Part shown: one piece after another, positions 11,682 to 24,772 of the stretch | Layout of the letters: every line of letters starts with the position of its first letter | How positions within the stretch are numbered: position 1 is the first letter of the stretch | NCBI GenBank assembly: GCA_002104905.1 | Contig: MCFE01000137.1 | Span: 93,611-157,610 of the forward strand | Direction: 5' to 3' | Length of the DNA: 64,000 nt | DNA from: Basidiobolus meristosporus CBS 931.73 | Taxonomy: Eukaryota; Basidiobolomycota; Basidiobolomycetes; Basidiobolales; Basidiobolaceae | The notes under the pieces: generated by a model | Database searches by the model: none | Seen by the model: only the letters and a program-made list of their open reading frames with translations | What the model was told of the DNA's origin: nothing | Position numbers and translations under genes: made by a program

Positions 11682-12024
11682 TGTTAGAGTCCGGAGATAT
11701 TAGAAGTGATTAGCAGAATAGGCAGATTATGTGGTTTTCACTTAATAATTTATTGAATGTAAAAGTGATGCTTGTACTTCTATATGATCTCGGCAAAAAA
11801 CCATGAAGGATATGTTTAGGAAGGCCCCAATAGCATGTGCGCAAAGTTTGGGGCTGTTTGGACAACTTGGGATATTTTCATCAAAACATCAGGTACCCAG
11901 GACATGAAAAATCTCAAAGAAAATCCCAACCAGGAATTTGGACAGAATTCTCTAAGATTTGTGGACTATGATCCAAGTGACTAAGTTAGGTGAATATTTA
12001 GGTGTAATTACGAAATTTACAACA
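11682..12024 (-). repeat. Inverted diverged copia LTR
   Basis: Minus-strand LTR whose plus-strand right edge ends TTACAACA at 12024; the internal 'tcaggtacccaggacatgaaaaa' (reverse-orientation) and 'cactttaataatttattgaatgtaaaagt' blocks are recognisable. It is the right-hand edge of the copia cluster. Confidence 0.7.
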
Positions 12025-12337
12025 GTAATCACACCCAAAGCCAACCGCATGCTTGAAACAATTCCACCAGTTGAGAAGCAGTTGGCAGAAATCCCCCGTA
12101 TTGAGGGCGGGTGGGGAGTTCTGGAACAAATAGGCTCCTTCATTTACTCAAAGCAGTGTTTAAACAGTACCAATATGGGGGAATGTTAAATCAGCATTGA
12201 TTCCACAGCTGATATAATGAGCTCTAACCAGAAAGTCGCTGGCTCCAGGGGAAAAGGATTATAGGACAGAGGAGGTCTAAAACGACCAGAGGAGAGACGA
12301 TACGAGCCTCCCCGTAATGCTTTTGGAGGGGGGAGGG

Positions 12338-13054
12338 TCATCTTAGGCGTTGTGAATATTGCTCGATGAGGATGGTCAATGTCTCAAGGTCAGCCCTACA
12401 GTGTATGCGGTCCGAGCTATACGATGGCGGACCCTGCAAATTGGGGGATGACGGACATCGGCTGGAGTAGGCTGGGGGATCGATAGTCTCATCTGCCAAG
12501 TATGGAATGCCGGGTTGGATGGAGAAGCGGCTCAGACTTCCATGCATATGGTCAGAGAGCATTGAACGGTCCACGCAGTATTCTGTGGATTCGTATGATT
12601 GATGAGTAGTAAGATATGGATCGAGGCATTGTTGATTGGAAGTTTTCCAATGGTTTTCGATGGACGCGGCCGCCTCCCCAAGAGTGATACCTGATCTCAA
12701 AATAATGGGCAGATACTGCTTGGGAAGATTGGATTTGCTGTCAAAGCGATCATAGTCTTGATCCACCGTGCCTCGTATCACACAACGCCATGGATTAAGA
12801 GAGAATTTGCCAACCCTTTGGAATTCAAATGTCAGTCTGTTCAACGAAGGGGTGTGGGAATCGCCGGGCAAAATCTCAACGCAGACATTCCGATGCTTAT
12901 AAAGCCACTTGAGTATGCTTTCACGGAACCCGAAGAGAACAAAAATCGGTCGGAAATCATACGAGAGTGTAAGCTTATGGTTGAGCTTGGGCCTCAATAT
13001 AGCGGAGCTATCGAAGTTGTCTGGAACAAAACGGTAAGCAAAACGAAAGGGTGC
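12338..13054 (-). CDS. Possible PY-motif (arrestin-like?) protein, start unknown
   Basis: A minus-strand open frame of about 238 codons ending at 12338. It has no ATG near its upstream end: the frame opens after a stop at 13055-13057 and a TTG lies at 12997, so a 5' exon is probably missing from my model. The upstream part reads like a beta-rich domain (RFVPDNFDSSAI). The C-terminal part is Ser/Pro-rich with two PPxY motifs (PPAY and PPSY), which usually recruit WW-domain ubiquitin ligases. That combination recalls fungal alpha-arrestins, but the domain match is weak and this is inference. It could also be an orphan protein or a pseudogene. Confidence 0.35.
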   Translation of the reverse strand, partial: APFRFAYRFVPDNFDSSAILRPKLNHKLTLSYDFRPIFVLFGFRESILKWLYKHRNVCVEILPGDSHTPSLNRLTFEFQRVGKFSLNPWRCVIRGTVDQDYDRFDSKSNLPKQYLPIILRSGITLGEAAASIENHWKTSNQQCLDPYLTTHQSYESTEYCVDRSMLSDHMHGSLSRFSIQPGIPYLADETIDPPAYSSRCPSSPNLQGPPSYSSDRIHCRADLETLTILIEQYSQRLR

Positions 13055-13057
13055 TCA

Positions 13058-14210
13058 CTGTGCCATTACACAGCTACTTGCCTATTTCTACGAATCCATA
13101 GCGCATGATAAGGGTGGGGCTTTAATCTGAAAATGGCTGATATCTGGCGTGAGTCTTGAAGCGAAGTAGAGGCTTGAAGAGAGCACGGAGATGTGGGAAA
13201 CGATGGGAGGAGTTGGAATTCACCCTTGAAACGGCAGTAGTAATAGGAAATACTAGAAAATGGTGGGGATTGAGACTGCTAGCTGGAATGAGCTAAAGGT
13301 AAACTGCATAAAGCAAAGTATCCAAGGGAATGATGAGCTTATAAAAGGGATCACACTCCAAATATATACCAAATATGGTGAAATGCAATTAAGACAACCT
13401 GATTTGTATCCTACAACAACATTCGCCTAGATCACCTTGATCTACCGCTTGATACACCGTTTCTCTGTTTTTCGTAATAATAGATTCTTGCTTACCAAAC
13501 TATCTGCAGTTTCAAATATTACACGAAATGGATGGAACACGAAAAATACTGGACATTATTGCGCCATCAAATTGGCACGTTGCCATAGGTTTCCTGGCAA
13601 TCACGGAATTTGCTGCAGTAAACCCTAGTGCTTGGTAGGTGGCACGGTGGTTTGCGGAATGAACAATCAGAATGCGTTGAATGGTATCTCCGTGGATCCA
13701 TTCACATCCTTCAGGCTGTTGCCCTTCTACTCTGAGATAGAGCTAATGCTCAGCATGTATTCAGCTCAGAATGTGGATCCACCTCATTACGGAAGAAAAG
13801 CCCATTGGCTGAGGGGAACAAGCCGTATTGGATTCTAATACTAAGTTGAAACCTTATTGATCAGCGACAAATCCCTATATGTGAATAGAATCCAATCCTC
13901 TGTTGACTGTTTCTCGTGGCGAGGGTTGAGCGAGCCTCTCGGCTTCCATCATTCCGGCAGTGGTTGTGGTTCAGTTGTTGACATACCAGCAATCTTCCAG
14001 CATATGTGTCGACGGAAGTCACGGCCTTGATTGCATTATTTCGCGAACATCTCATTGGCGACACGAAATTCCGAGGGCATTGGCCCAGACGACGTGGTTT
14101 ATTTTAATATGTATAAATCTGAGCTAGACAGGGCATATAAGCACCTCCGGGCTCAGTTCTTCTGGTCATGTGAAGCCGTCTCAGGGTGGGCGTAATGGCC
14201 ATTGTACACG
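13058..14210. other. Intergenic; no gene recognised
   Basis: No credible coding region. A TATAAAAG-like sequence near 13340 is the only promoter-like element I noticed; its target is unclear. Short open frames here lack domains and good starts. Confidence 0.5.
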
Positions 14211-17200
14211 CTATGAGTGGGTCGAATTGTAAAGGCTGCCCTTGTTGAGCCTGCGTCTAAATCTATGCGCTCGTTTGTGGATCTGCTTCAGGTCTGAGAT
14301 ATGTCTCATGGTAGGCCTACCATGTGGGCAATTCTATGGTCAACATCGATCAGTAATTGGTCCACTCCCAAGTTGTGTAGGCTTGAAATCTACTTACCCA
14401 CGGTTGGTCAATCTCGGCCATATGCCTAACAATCTGGACATAGCGAGCAGGTAAATTTACACCCGTGCGAAGTGGCCCTTGTATTGAAACGTACCTTCTC
14501 CATCCGGGCTTTTGTTAACGGATCGCCAATCATGACGGCGCTTCTACATGCTCTCGAAGCAAACATCTTCCGGATCCGAGAGAACTTGACCGACTCTCCA
14601 GGATTCTCAGTCAGTAGGTGAATTAGCTCTTCTAGATCTAGCATAAGCATTAGTCTCTGCATCAAGCCGGCAAAGGTTCATCACGCAATAAGCCACCTTG
14701 CACCCCGAATTCCAATTGTTTGCTGTAAGGGACTGTAAGAAGCTTAATCCGTTTGGTGGGGACCCTATCCGGGTTGTATTCAATTTCGAATCCATTTTCC
14801 TTTAAAACATGGGAATATTCCACTGCGACTAATTCATCTGCTGCTGTAAGCTCGATTGGCTTTGGACTATAGATAGCAATATCAGTTCGCAAGATTCGTT
14901 ATTAGCATGCCAAGGAACTTGCCACTTACATGAGAAGCCTTTGCGTCTGTATGACGGTCGATTTCTGTAGGGATTCAAACCTGTACTTCTCGTCTGATGC
15001 ATGCTGATCGATAATAAAGAGGTCATTTCTGACGGAATCCTTCAGCCTTGCGATGATGAAACCGAGGTTGAATTGACCAACGACCTGCATGTTCAGAAAA
15101 TCGCTCTTTGATATTACTCTCTCAAGGATTGACTCCGCTTTTTCGTTGTCCAATTCATTGAGATTTGCTCCTGTTAGCTCATCGGTGTGCTCCTCAACCA
15201 CTGTGCAGACCTGATCAATGCTGGATGGTGAATGGTATCGAGACATGTCGAAATTAAGCTGAAGCGAATTTGAATATCCAAGATTGTTTACTCTCAAAGG
15301 AGGATCTATAATCTCTCCAGCAGTCAGGCTGGCGCTTGGTTGTGATCCGATGCCAGTGGATGAGCTCGAGCCTGAAGCAGTTGGTTGACTCTCCACTATA
15401 GCGTTCCGCTTGAATGGAATTTGTGAGGATTTTGGGCTACATACTGGCTGAGGATCAGGTCTGGTACCTAGGGTATCGTAGTCCCTTCGCCTCTTTGGCG
15501 GCTGTATGATGGTTGAAATGATTCGCGGGCGCTGTGAAAAATCGTCTTTAGGTTGTTCTTTGGCCATTGGCAGCGCCCGTTCTCCATTTACTGCTATCAA
15601 TGATTGTATGAAATCGTGGGAGTCGTTCGTTACCTTCAGGTCCTCACTCTCAAGAGTAGGTTGTTTTCCTTTGTCGGTCGACCTGGAGCTATTCACGAAT
15701 TCAATTGTTTCTGATGAAAAGCTTTCTATAGTTTGACCACTGGAAGTGTCTGAGCAAACTTCCCTTACAGCCTGCTCAATCACTAGGGACACCTCTTCAG
15801 ACTTCGCCTGACTACTTGGCCCATCGACTATATTGGAATTCGGAGATGGACTTGCTAAAGAAATATCGTATGTCTGGGATACGGATACGTCTTGCTCGGT
15901 AATTTCGGGCGTCGGCATGTACGACTGTATTGACGCCGTCGTAAAAGTAGACTTGAATGGTTGGAGTAGTATCTCTAATTGTTCCTACAAAAACTAGATG
16001 AATTCGCCAGTCGGCAACAGTTCTTCAGAGCTCCAAGGGTACCTTTAAGCTTTCAGCTAGCTCTTTTTCATTATGTATATATATTGTCCGCTTATCCGGA
16101 GTCACATTTACATCATAACAGCCTAAGAGTAATTGAGTATCAAAGCAACGCAATTATAAAGTCTACCGGATACACACTTGTGTCTATAAGAATATTTGCC
16201 ACCACGAAAGGGTACTGTCCAGAGTTACAAGTCCGATATATCTCATTGAATACTTTGGCGATCTATATAATATTTAGGTGAGCATCTGCTGTAACATTTT
16301 ACAGTTTAAACATACCTTAGGCAGGTCGCAAGGTCGTCCATTGATGTAGAAAAACTGTCTATCTAAACAGCTTCGCCCCGCGCCTCCTGTCGGCTTCGAG
16401 ATGTGTCCTACCACCTGGATACTTTGAATGTTTCAACGAGTTAATAGTATTATAATATCTTGAGGTCGGAGTAAGAATACATACCAGGTGGAAACACCAC
16501 TCATGGAGAACTTGAGTTCCAAAGGGGTCAGTTGAGCTGCTATCTTTGCGCCAAAAATATTGGCAATATTTTCTAGTGAGGTCTTGTTTCCTTTGGTTGA
16601 TAGAGCGATTTGACGATTCCTACACAAGCAATCAGTATCTGATAAAATAAGACAAACTACAAGATAGAGGCTGACCCTTTGAGTGGTTGGTTGCTCAAGA
16701 CAAACTTGACATTCTCGGAGATTATAGCATATGCCTGAACCAGGGTCAAGCATTTTCCGTATTCTCTCTTGGAATTCTTTTTGAATTCTTTAAAACGCAC
16801 CGGTAAAGTGTGGAACAACTTTTGTACTTGCACTGTTACGCCTTTCTTATTACAGCGCAACACTTTGTTACATTGACGAAATTCAGTAGGACTGAGCATT
16901 CTCACAACTTACTTCCCGTGCGCATGGTGTTGTGCTTTCTATCTTTCCATCTGAGTTGAATTCTAACTTGTTTCCCCGAGGAGCTTGCGTACGTGTTGCA
17001 GTAGTAATACGTACACTACTTAGTGCACACAGCGAACTTAGCGCTTCGCCACGGAACCCAAAAGAAGAGACTCCAGTGAGTTCATCAAAGTCACGCAGCT
17101 TGGACGTATAATGCTTTAGAGCTATCGTAGAGCAAAAAAAGCTTAGTAGCATAAAAGGAAGAGGCAGCCTCTTAAGACGTACCAATCGTGTCATAGTCTT

Positions 17201-17466
17201 CTGGCTCGATCCCATTTCCATTATCTATAATTTCTATCAAATCCAAACCAGAATCTCGGAGTTTAATCTCTACAGGAGTCCACTACGGTTTAATGTCCAT
17301 TCGTACAACTGGCAATGTCTCCCTTCAAAAACAAGATACCTATGGTGCTTGAGCCAGCGTCTAAGCTATTTTCTATTAACTCTTTTACTGCATTCGCCAA
17401 ATTTAATACCACTTGACCTGAACAAATTCTGTGAACCGTGAGCCGGTCAATTGCCTTGATCGACAT
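14211..17466 (-). CDS. PMS1: MutL homolog PMS1 (human PMS2 type), MutLalpha endonuclease subunit
   Basis: Mismatch-repair ATPase and latent nickase that pairs with MLH1 in the nucleus. Model: 13 exons, complement(join(14211..14333,14398..14433,14495..14637,14697..14866,14930..15984,16043..16122,16178..16262,16316..16414,16481..16619,16676..16845,16913..17121,17183..17269,17340..17466)), giving 840 residues. The GHKL ATPase motifs are intact: ENSLDAGSS (32-40), DNGNGI (58-63), [11 protein letters not shown] (92-102); TPDKR lies at 313-317. A long Ser/Pro-rich linker follows. The C-terminal domain has the metal-binding DQHA(X)2E(X)4E motif (D658-E669), a FASRACR block and CPHGRP (802-807). All catalytic signatures are present, so it should be active. 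The junction after VSTWY (exon 5/6) is the least certain splice; the rest are fixed by family conservation. Confidence 0.95.
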
Positions 17467-17898
17467 GCTGCACGATAGTATTTCGTATTTGAGTTAGTTG
17501 GTTACGGCCTCTCGCACGCAAGTTCACTTGAGTTTTGTAAGCATCTTCCCGCAGTCCCAACCATATTTTTGATTTTGTCTTGGTTAACTGATTGGTCGAA
17601 CCGAATATAATATACGCTTGCAATATTTTGACAAACTTGATTATTTGCTTATCACAACAGCTGTGGTTTTCAGTAAACAAATGAATGATTAGTGCTCGTC
17701 TAAGTTTATTATCTAAATAGCAGTGGAACATAAGTAGCAAATGAATAAATTATAAAAAAACGACCTTGTTTCATAAGGTTCTACTCTAGAGCGAGGATAT
17801 TATAAATCGCAGTTTTGGTTGGGCTTACATTTGAACATACATCTGAACATTATTAACTCTATTATGTTTACGCCGGCTGCGGACGGGGGGTATTTAAA
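17467..17898. other. Intergenic between PMS1 and SURF4
   Basis: 432 bp separating the PMS1 start from the SURF4 stop (both minus strand). It must hold the PMS1 promoter and the SURF4 3' end. No clear TATA box or other feature was seen. Confidence 0.5.
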
Positions 17899-18750
17899 TT
17901 ACAACCTTTTCTTCTTTTCATCCACCGAAAAGCCACCTGGTCCGGTACTCAATAACAGTATAAACCCGCCGACAATGCTCATGATCTGGAAAAAGTTGTA
18001 CTTCACGAAGTTTCGCTCTTGAGCATCTTCGTTGATCGACCACCAGTTATTCACGATGACATTGAAGAAGACCAGAAAGACAGACAACAATAGGGCAGAA
18101 AACTTAGCCTTGAACCCTATTGCCACCATCAACGACATAACCAGACCGATTACTGACCCCGCCAGTTTCAAAGTGGACATTCTACCTGTCAAAATGAAAG
18201 AGCCAAACAAAAGAACCAAAAGAACTCGTCCGCATAAAGCAAAGTACGAACTCCGATCTAGTTCCTGCACCATAGGGAGTCCCCCAAAAATGGCTCTAGG
18301 CTTAACCGGGCTTTCTGAAAGTAGCATAAGTATCCCACCTAGCATGCTGATATTACGCAGGAAGAAACTCCACTCCAGAAACAACCCATAGGCAAGTATT
18401 TGCGATACCACCGCTATAAACAGTCCCACAACGGCGTAGTGTACCCGGATTTTCGCGATAGCAAGAAATGACCCAACCAACATAAGCTATAAAGAGTTAA
18501 TTAGGTTGCATGTACACTTTCCGAATGCTTTACGGCAACTTACCCCAAGGTTTAGTGCTAGGAACGCATGGTTTGCTCCATGGTAAAAGCTACGATATCT
18601 CTCTAGATACAGTAGCTGTTGATCCCATTGCGTATAAATACGTAGCGAATCTTCCAAGAAGGTCGACACTAAAAGAAACCTCCCAACAAATGGAGTAAAG
18701 CTTTGGAAAAGGCTCTTTGGAAACATTTTTTGGCGTTCAGTTCTGCTCAT
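17899..18750 (-). CDS. ERV29: SURF4/Erv29-family ER cargo receptor
   Basis: A multi-pass membrane protein that gathers soluble secretory cargo into COPII vesicles at the ER. Two exons, complement(join(17899..18486,18544..18750)), 264 residues; the ATG at 18750 is the first in frame after a non-ATG opening. The N-terminal exon carries the family block SFTPFVGRFLLVSTFLEDS with TQW; exon 2 holds several hydrophobic helices, VSQILAYGLF and NNWWSI. The tail ends KKRL, a KKXX-type dilysine signal for COPI retrieval, as in family members. The cytosolic N-terminus is short compared with yeast Erv29. It is adjacent to PMS1 and RCM1 on the same strand, each with its own intergenic region. Confidence 0.93.
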
Positions 18751-19597
18751 CTCTCCAATCCCGACCAAGTGCTTTTTATTTGCAAAGGATAAGGTGTTGA
18801 ACTTTATAAAAATCGGAAATAATTGGGGCTAGAAAAGCAAAGAGAAGTGTATTGCACAATGGAGCGCTAGTATTGAGGGTAATGCTGGAACAATGCCATG
18901 CTCAGTGAGACATCTATCTTAAATATACAAGGCTACCAGCTGTATGCATGGTAAACGCCCGAGTGCAGGCAAGTGAAGAGAGGTGCAGCATGTTTATGTC
19001 TCCACTAGCTAGTCACCCCTTTTTGAATTCAGGCTTTTCTTTTTTACTAAACCATATAGCTATTTTTGCAATATGACAGTAAACGAGCTTACTGCTAATC
19101 GGAATAATTGGAGCATTAAGCATCATAAACATGTGGCGACAAGGGCTGTGAGCATATGCTCCACGCTGTAAGGCTTAGAATGACACGATTCCAGAAAGAC
19201 CGGTCTCATGGAAGCAATGCCATCCAAGTAACACTCACAAGCATACGCATTCCACAGTGATCTGGCGCTGAAAGCAGGATTCATCTCCAGTTACAAGTCA
19301 TGCCACTAGGGGTAATGATGCTTGACGGATTTCGTCCACCAGAAATCGACAATACGCCTTCTTGATGCTGGGATCCACTGCATCAACCAGTTGCAATAGA
19401 ACTAAACTAACTCCTATGGCAGTCTATAAACCCATCCACAAGGAGTCGAAGTGGGTCACCGACATGTGACAAACTTGAAAATGCGAGGCACCTTGCGCTC
19501 AGTGTTTTATTGCCTTGAATAATTACGATCTATATAAACATAAAAGAAATTCAAAACGCATAATGTCAAATGCATTGCGAACTGTACACTCCAAACA
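18751..19597. other. Intergenic, upstream of SURF4
   Basis: About 850 bp between the SURF4 start and the RCM1 stop, both minus strand. It holds the SURF4 promoter region. No RNA gene or further coding frame was recognised. Confidence 0.45.
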
Positions 19598-21701
<2,104 letters not shown>

Positions 21702-23872
21702 CCTTTCAAGGTCTAAAACAAGGAATTTGCAATTGAAAATTCACTAGCACATATACACCAGGAACGCACGAAAGGAACTGCTTGCCAACCACTTTACGGC
21801 ACAACCGCAACGATTCTTTTTTTCTTTTTGCCATTCTGATATCCGTCCGCTCCCACTCATTCCAGAATATGAGACCGAAATTAGCGATCAGGTTATTCTA
21901 GATTTTGTTTCGATTAGCCAGTTCATAAGTTGATGATTAGCAATTTGTTAGAGAATCGTCCCGCTTCCCGACGAACCATTAAACTCTGAAGTTTAAAGAT
22001 TGACCATCATCGGTGTAGCTATCAGTTGCCATTACCATCCTACCATGTTAAATTGAGATCGCTGGTATTGGTCCCGACTCGTACCTCGGTTCATATATAT
22101 ATTATGAAAGTTGGGTTTTAATCGGCCCGCAAACTATTTGTGAAGTGAAGATGGCATTGGAATCAAGGATCATAGAGAAGATGACCTAAACAAGAATATG
22201 GTTTGATTTTGGAGTGTTCAAGTGATTGCGGCTCCAGTGGAGGATTTGTGTGCAGCATGAGAAGTATTATGTGCTACAAAACCTGCTTGTCATGATAGGA
22301 TATGGCCAATGGGGTTTACATGGATAGTGTGGTGGAAATGCAAATTGTACAATATTAAAACTCAGCAGATGTTGTCACCGTCACAATTTTCGCATAGAAA
22401 ACCTTGCTGAATAAACAAGAAATACCTGGTTCTGGTAACCTGAACCTCTGGTGGTTGAATAAGGGTAGATGGGCCATTATCCAACTCTGAAACTCCGTGC
22501 ACTTCAATCACGTTTTGGCCAGGGAAGTGGGCTACTGGGGTCTTGAATGGTTTGGGATCATCAATGTGTGGAAAGTGGATGAGATGTACGCTATGCTTGC
22601 GCTATTTGTTAACGGCCGCTTGATGTTTCATCCAGTCTTTCACTTTGGGTCGGGCTCCCAACGGGTCGCTCAGGTGGCAATTGTGGAGCTGTGTTCGGTG
22701 CCGGAGTGAGAGAAATATATATGGTGGACAATTCTCATTTTGATCATTTATACCGCTGCCGGTATATGGCCTGTCATATGCAGAATGGATGGGGTGAGAG
22801 AAGTGGGTCTCAATCAAACTGCCGCCTGGAACAAGAAATTCACCAATATCTCACAACATCACCCTCTAAGACCACAGATGCCTTGTGATGCGATACACAT
22901 AGGTACAAACAGGTGAGCATCCCCACGTGAATATTTATTACGGACTCAATACAAATTAATAAGAATGGCTGCTGGCCACATAAAATCCTGATTCGTATCG
23001 CATCCGCCTCTTTGATAATCAGTAAGCAATATCAAACGATACCTTGTTTTGGAAATGCATCTGGCCACCTCATGTCAATAGTGGATTGCGGCTTGTGCTC
23101 AGCATAGGCAACCATCGAAGACTTGAAACACTGCTGATGATAAACAGAATTCCCGTCGGGTGTGCTTCTGGAAAAATCTGTCTTTTCATTCGGGATTCTG
23201 CTCGGACTGCGTAGGTGTCCTCATCACGCGGGATATGCAGGCCCGTTCCAGTCGCCTTGCCACCCTTCCCTGTGGAATTTATAGCCTGGGCTGTATGAGC
23301 CGCTGATCAGACTCTCAATAAGGTCAATGCCTGGAGGAACATTGCCGACTGGATGTGGCCTAGATCTCAGAGCCAGTTTGGGTTGGTTCCTTAAACATAG
23401 CAACAAAGTCCTCCATGCAGCAGCCAGCTGGATCTTGACTTGTTTGGCACAGTCTTGGGTAAGCAGGTTGGCATTGCCTAATGTATAAAATAGAGGGAAT
23501 CGAATGAAGTAATACCAGTCCAGTGCAATCATTTCTATCATAATGTTATTATTCACTTACATTGACATTCACATCACTTAAAGCATACATAAACCATCTG
23601 AATGACGCTTTTTCAATCATCTGGATACTCTATTAATGCGTTGTTTCATAATTGTTGGAATCAATAGTTTAATGAGATACACAGGGATGTGAGCTGGGCT
23701 GAGAATAGGGAATTTATGTTGAGTTAGGCATGTTTATACTAATTCAACTTGCCCTGCATCAAGTCAATTATATTTATCTAATTAGATCCTCGATGTTTCC
23801 AGGACCCAATCCTTTTTTCCTCTCATATTTGGGATATCTAGTGGCATATATATTGCAGCGGTTGGACGACCA
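21702..23872. other. Intergenic, 2.2 kb, no gene recognised
   Basis: Lies between the divergent RCM1 (minus) and cyclin (plus) starts, so it contains both promoters. A 110-codon minus frame at 23224-23556 has no domain and opens with GTG; I do not support it as a gene. Confidence 0.45.
23846..23855 (+). promoter_or_regulatory. TATA-like box upstream of cyclin gene
   Basis: ATATATATTG lies only about 20 bp before the first ATG (23873). If it is the working TATA box, transcription would start beyond that ATG and translation would use a later Met, for example at 23903 or 24074. Confidence 0.35.
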
Positions 23873-24772
23873 ATGAAGCTTAGCCGTGTCTTCATTCTAA
23901 CCATGAAGACATCCCAGCTCATGTTTACGTCTGCTTTTAGCTACCGCGCAACTGCTTTCACGCTTCCTTCTTCCCTTCCATCCTGGCCTTACTACCCTTA
24001 TGTAGACCATAGTTACCCTCCGCCTCCTTCCTCTCTTCCGTTCCCTCACCAATACTCGACGTATAAGCCTCCCATGGCTCCAAGGCGAAGCTCCGTTAGT
24101 AAGCACGCAAACCTCATGAAGAGTGAGGAAATTATGAACCTAGATATCAGCCATCTGGCTTATTTCTGTGCTGACATGGTGTGTTCCATTTGGCACTTTA
24201 ATTCCGGTCTTCTAGAAATCCCCGCTGATCGAGCGTTTCAAGCGTTCTGTCGCCAGGTGCTCTCCTCCACCCAGGTCCCATTACCGGTCGTTCTCCTTGC
24301 CTTAATATATATCCAACGCTTTAAAGGCTCAAGTCCCGCTACAAAAGGAGCTGACAGCTCTGAGGGACGGCTATTTGCTGTTTCCCTCATGTTAGCCAAC
24401 AAGTATTTAGATGACAATGCCTTTACCAACCGCACGTGGTCGGAAGTCACCGGAATCCCCCTACAGGAGATCAACATAATGGAGAAGGAGTTTTTAACCG
24501 TTCTCTCGTTCAATCTTAATGTTACCAATAGAGAGTTAAAGGGGTGGTCCAAGTCGCTCAAAGACCACCTCAACTACCAGAAAACTTTAAGAGCCGCCGA
24601 AAACGTTGATAGCTCGAGCATGCCCTCTTATCATTATAATCACCGCGGCAATTTCTACTGGTCCTACTGGAATCCCTTCATGACCAGCTTTAATCCATCT
24701 TACAATTTCTTTCCCAACCTTTCTACTTGTAAGTATACCTTTCCATTTACTTATTGTCAATTGCCAGCCTAA
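23873..24772 (+). CDS. PHO80-like (Pcl-type) cyclin
   Basis: A cyclin of the family that activates Pho85-type kinases in nutrient and cell-cycle signalling. The 299-residue frame has no intron in the cyclin box. The N-terminal approximately 85 residues are Pro/Ser/Tyr-rich. The box (about 95-225) has the family's telling stretch: LPVVLLALIYIQRF, then RLFAVSLMLANKYLDDN, then TWSEVTGIPLQEIN and MEKEFL. After the box is a Tyr/Trp/Asn-rich tail. A GTAAGT near 24730 could be a donor to an unseen 3' exon, but the frame also ends naturally at 24772. The start is uncertain (see the TATA-like box). I cannot assign a specific Pcl subtype. Confidence 0.9.
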   Translation: MKLSRVFILTMKTSQLMFTSAFSYRATAFTLPSSLPSWPYYPYVDHSYPPPPSSLPFPHQYSTYKPPMAPRRSSVSKHANLMKSEEIMNLDISHLAYFCADMVCSIWHFNSGLLEIPADRAFQAFCRQVLSSTQVPLPVVLLALIYIQRFKGSSPATKGADSSEGRLFAVSLMLANKYLDDNAFTNRTWSEVTGIPLQEINIMEKEFLTVLSFNLNVTNRELKGWSKSLKDHLNYQKTLRAAENVDSSSMPSYHYNHRGNFYWSYWNPFMTSFNPSYNFFPNLSTCKYTFPFTYCQLPA

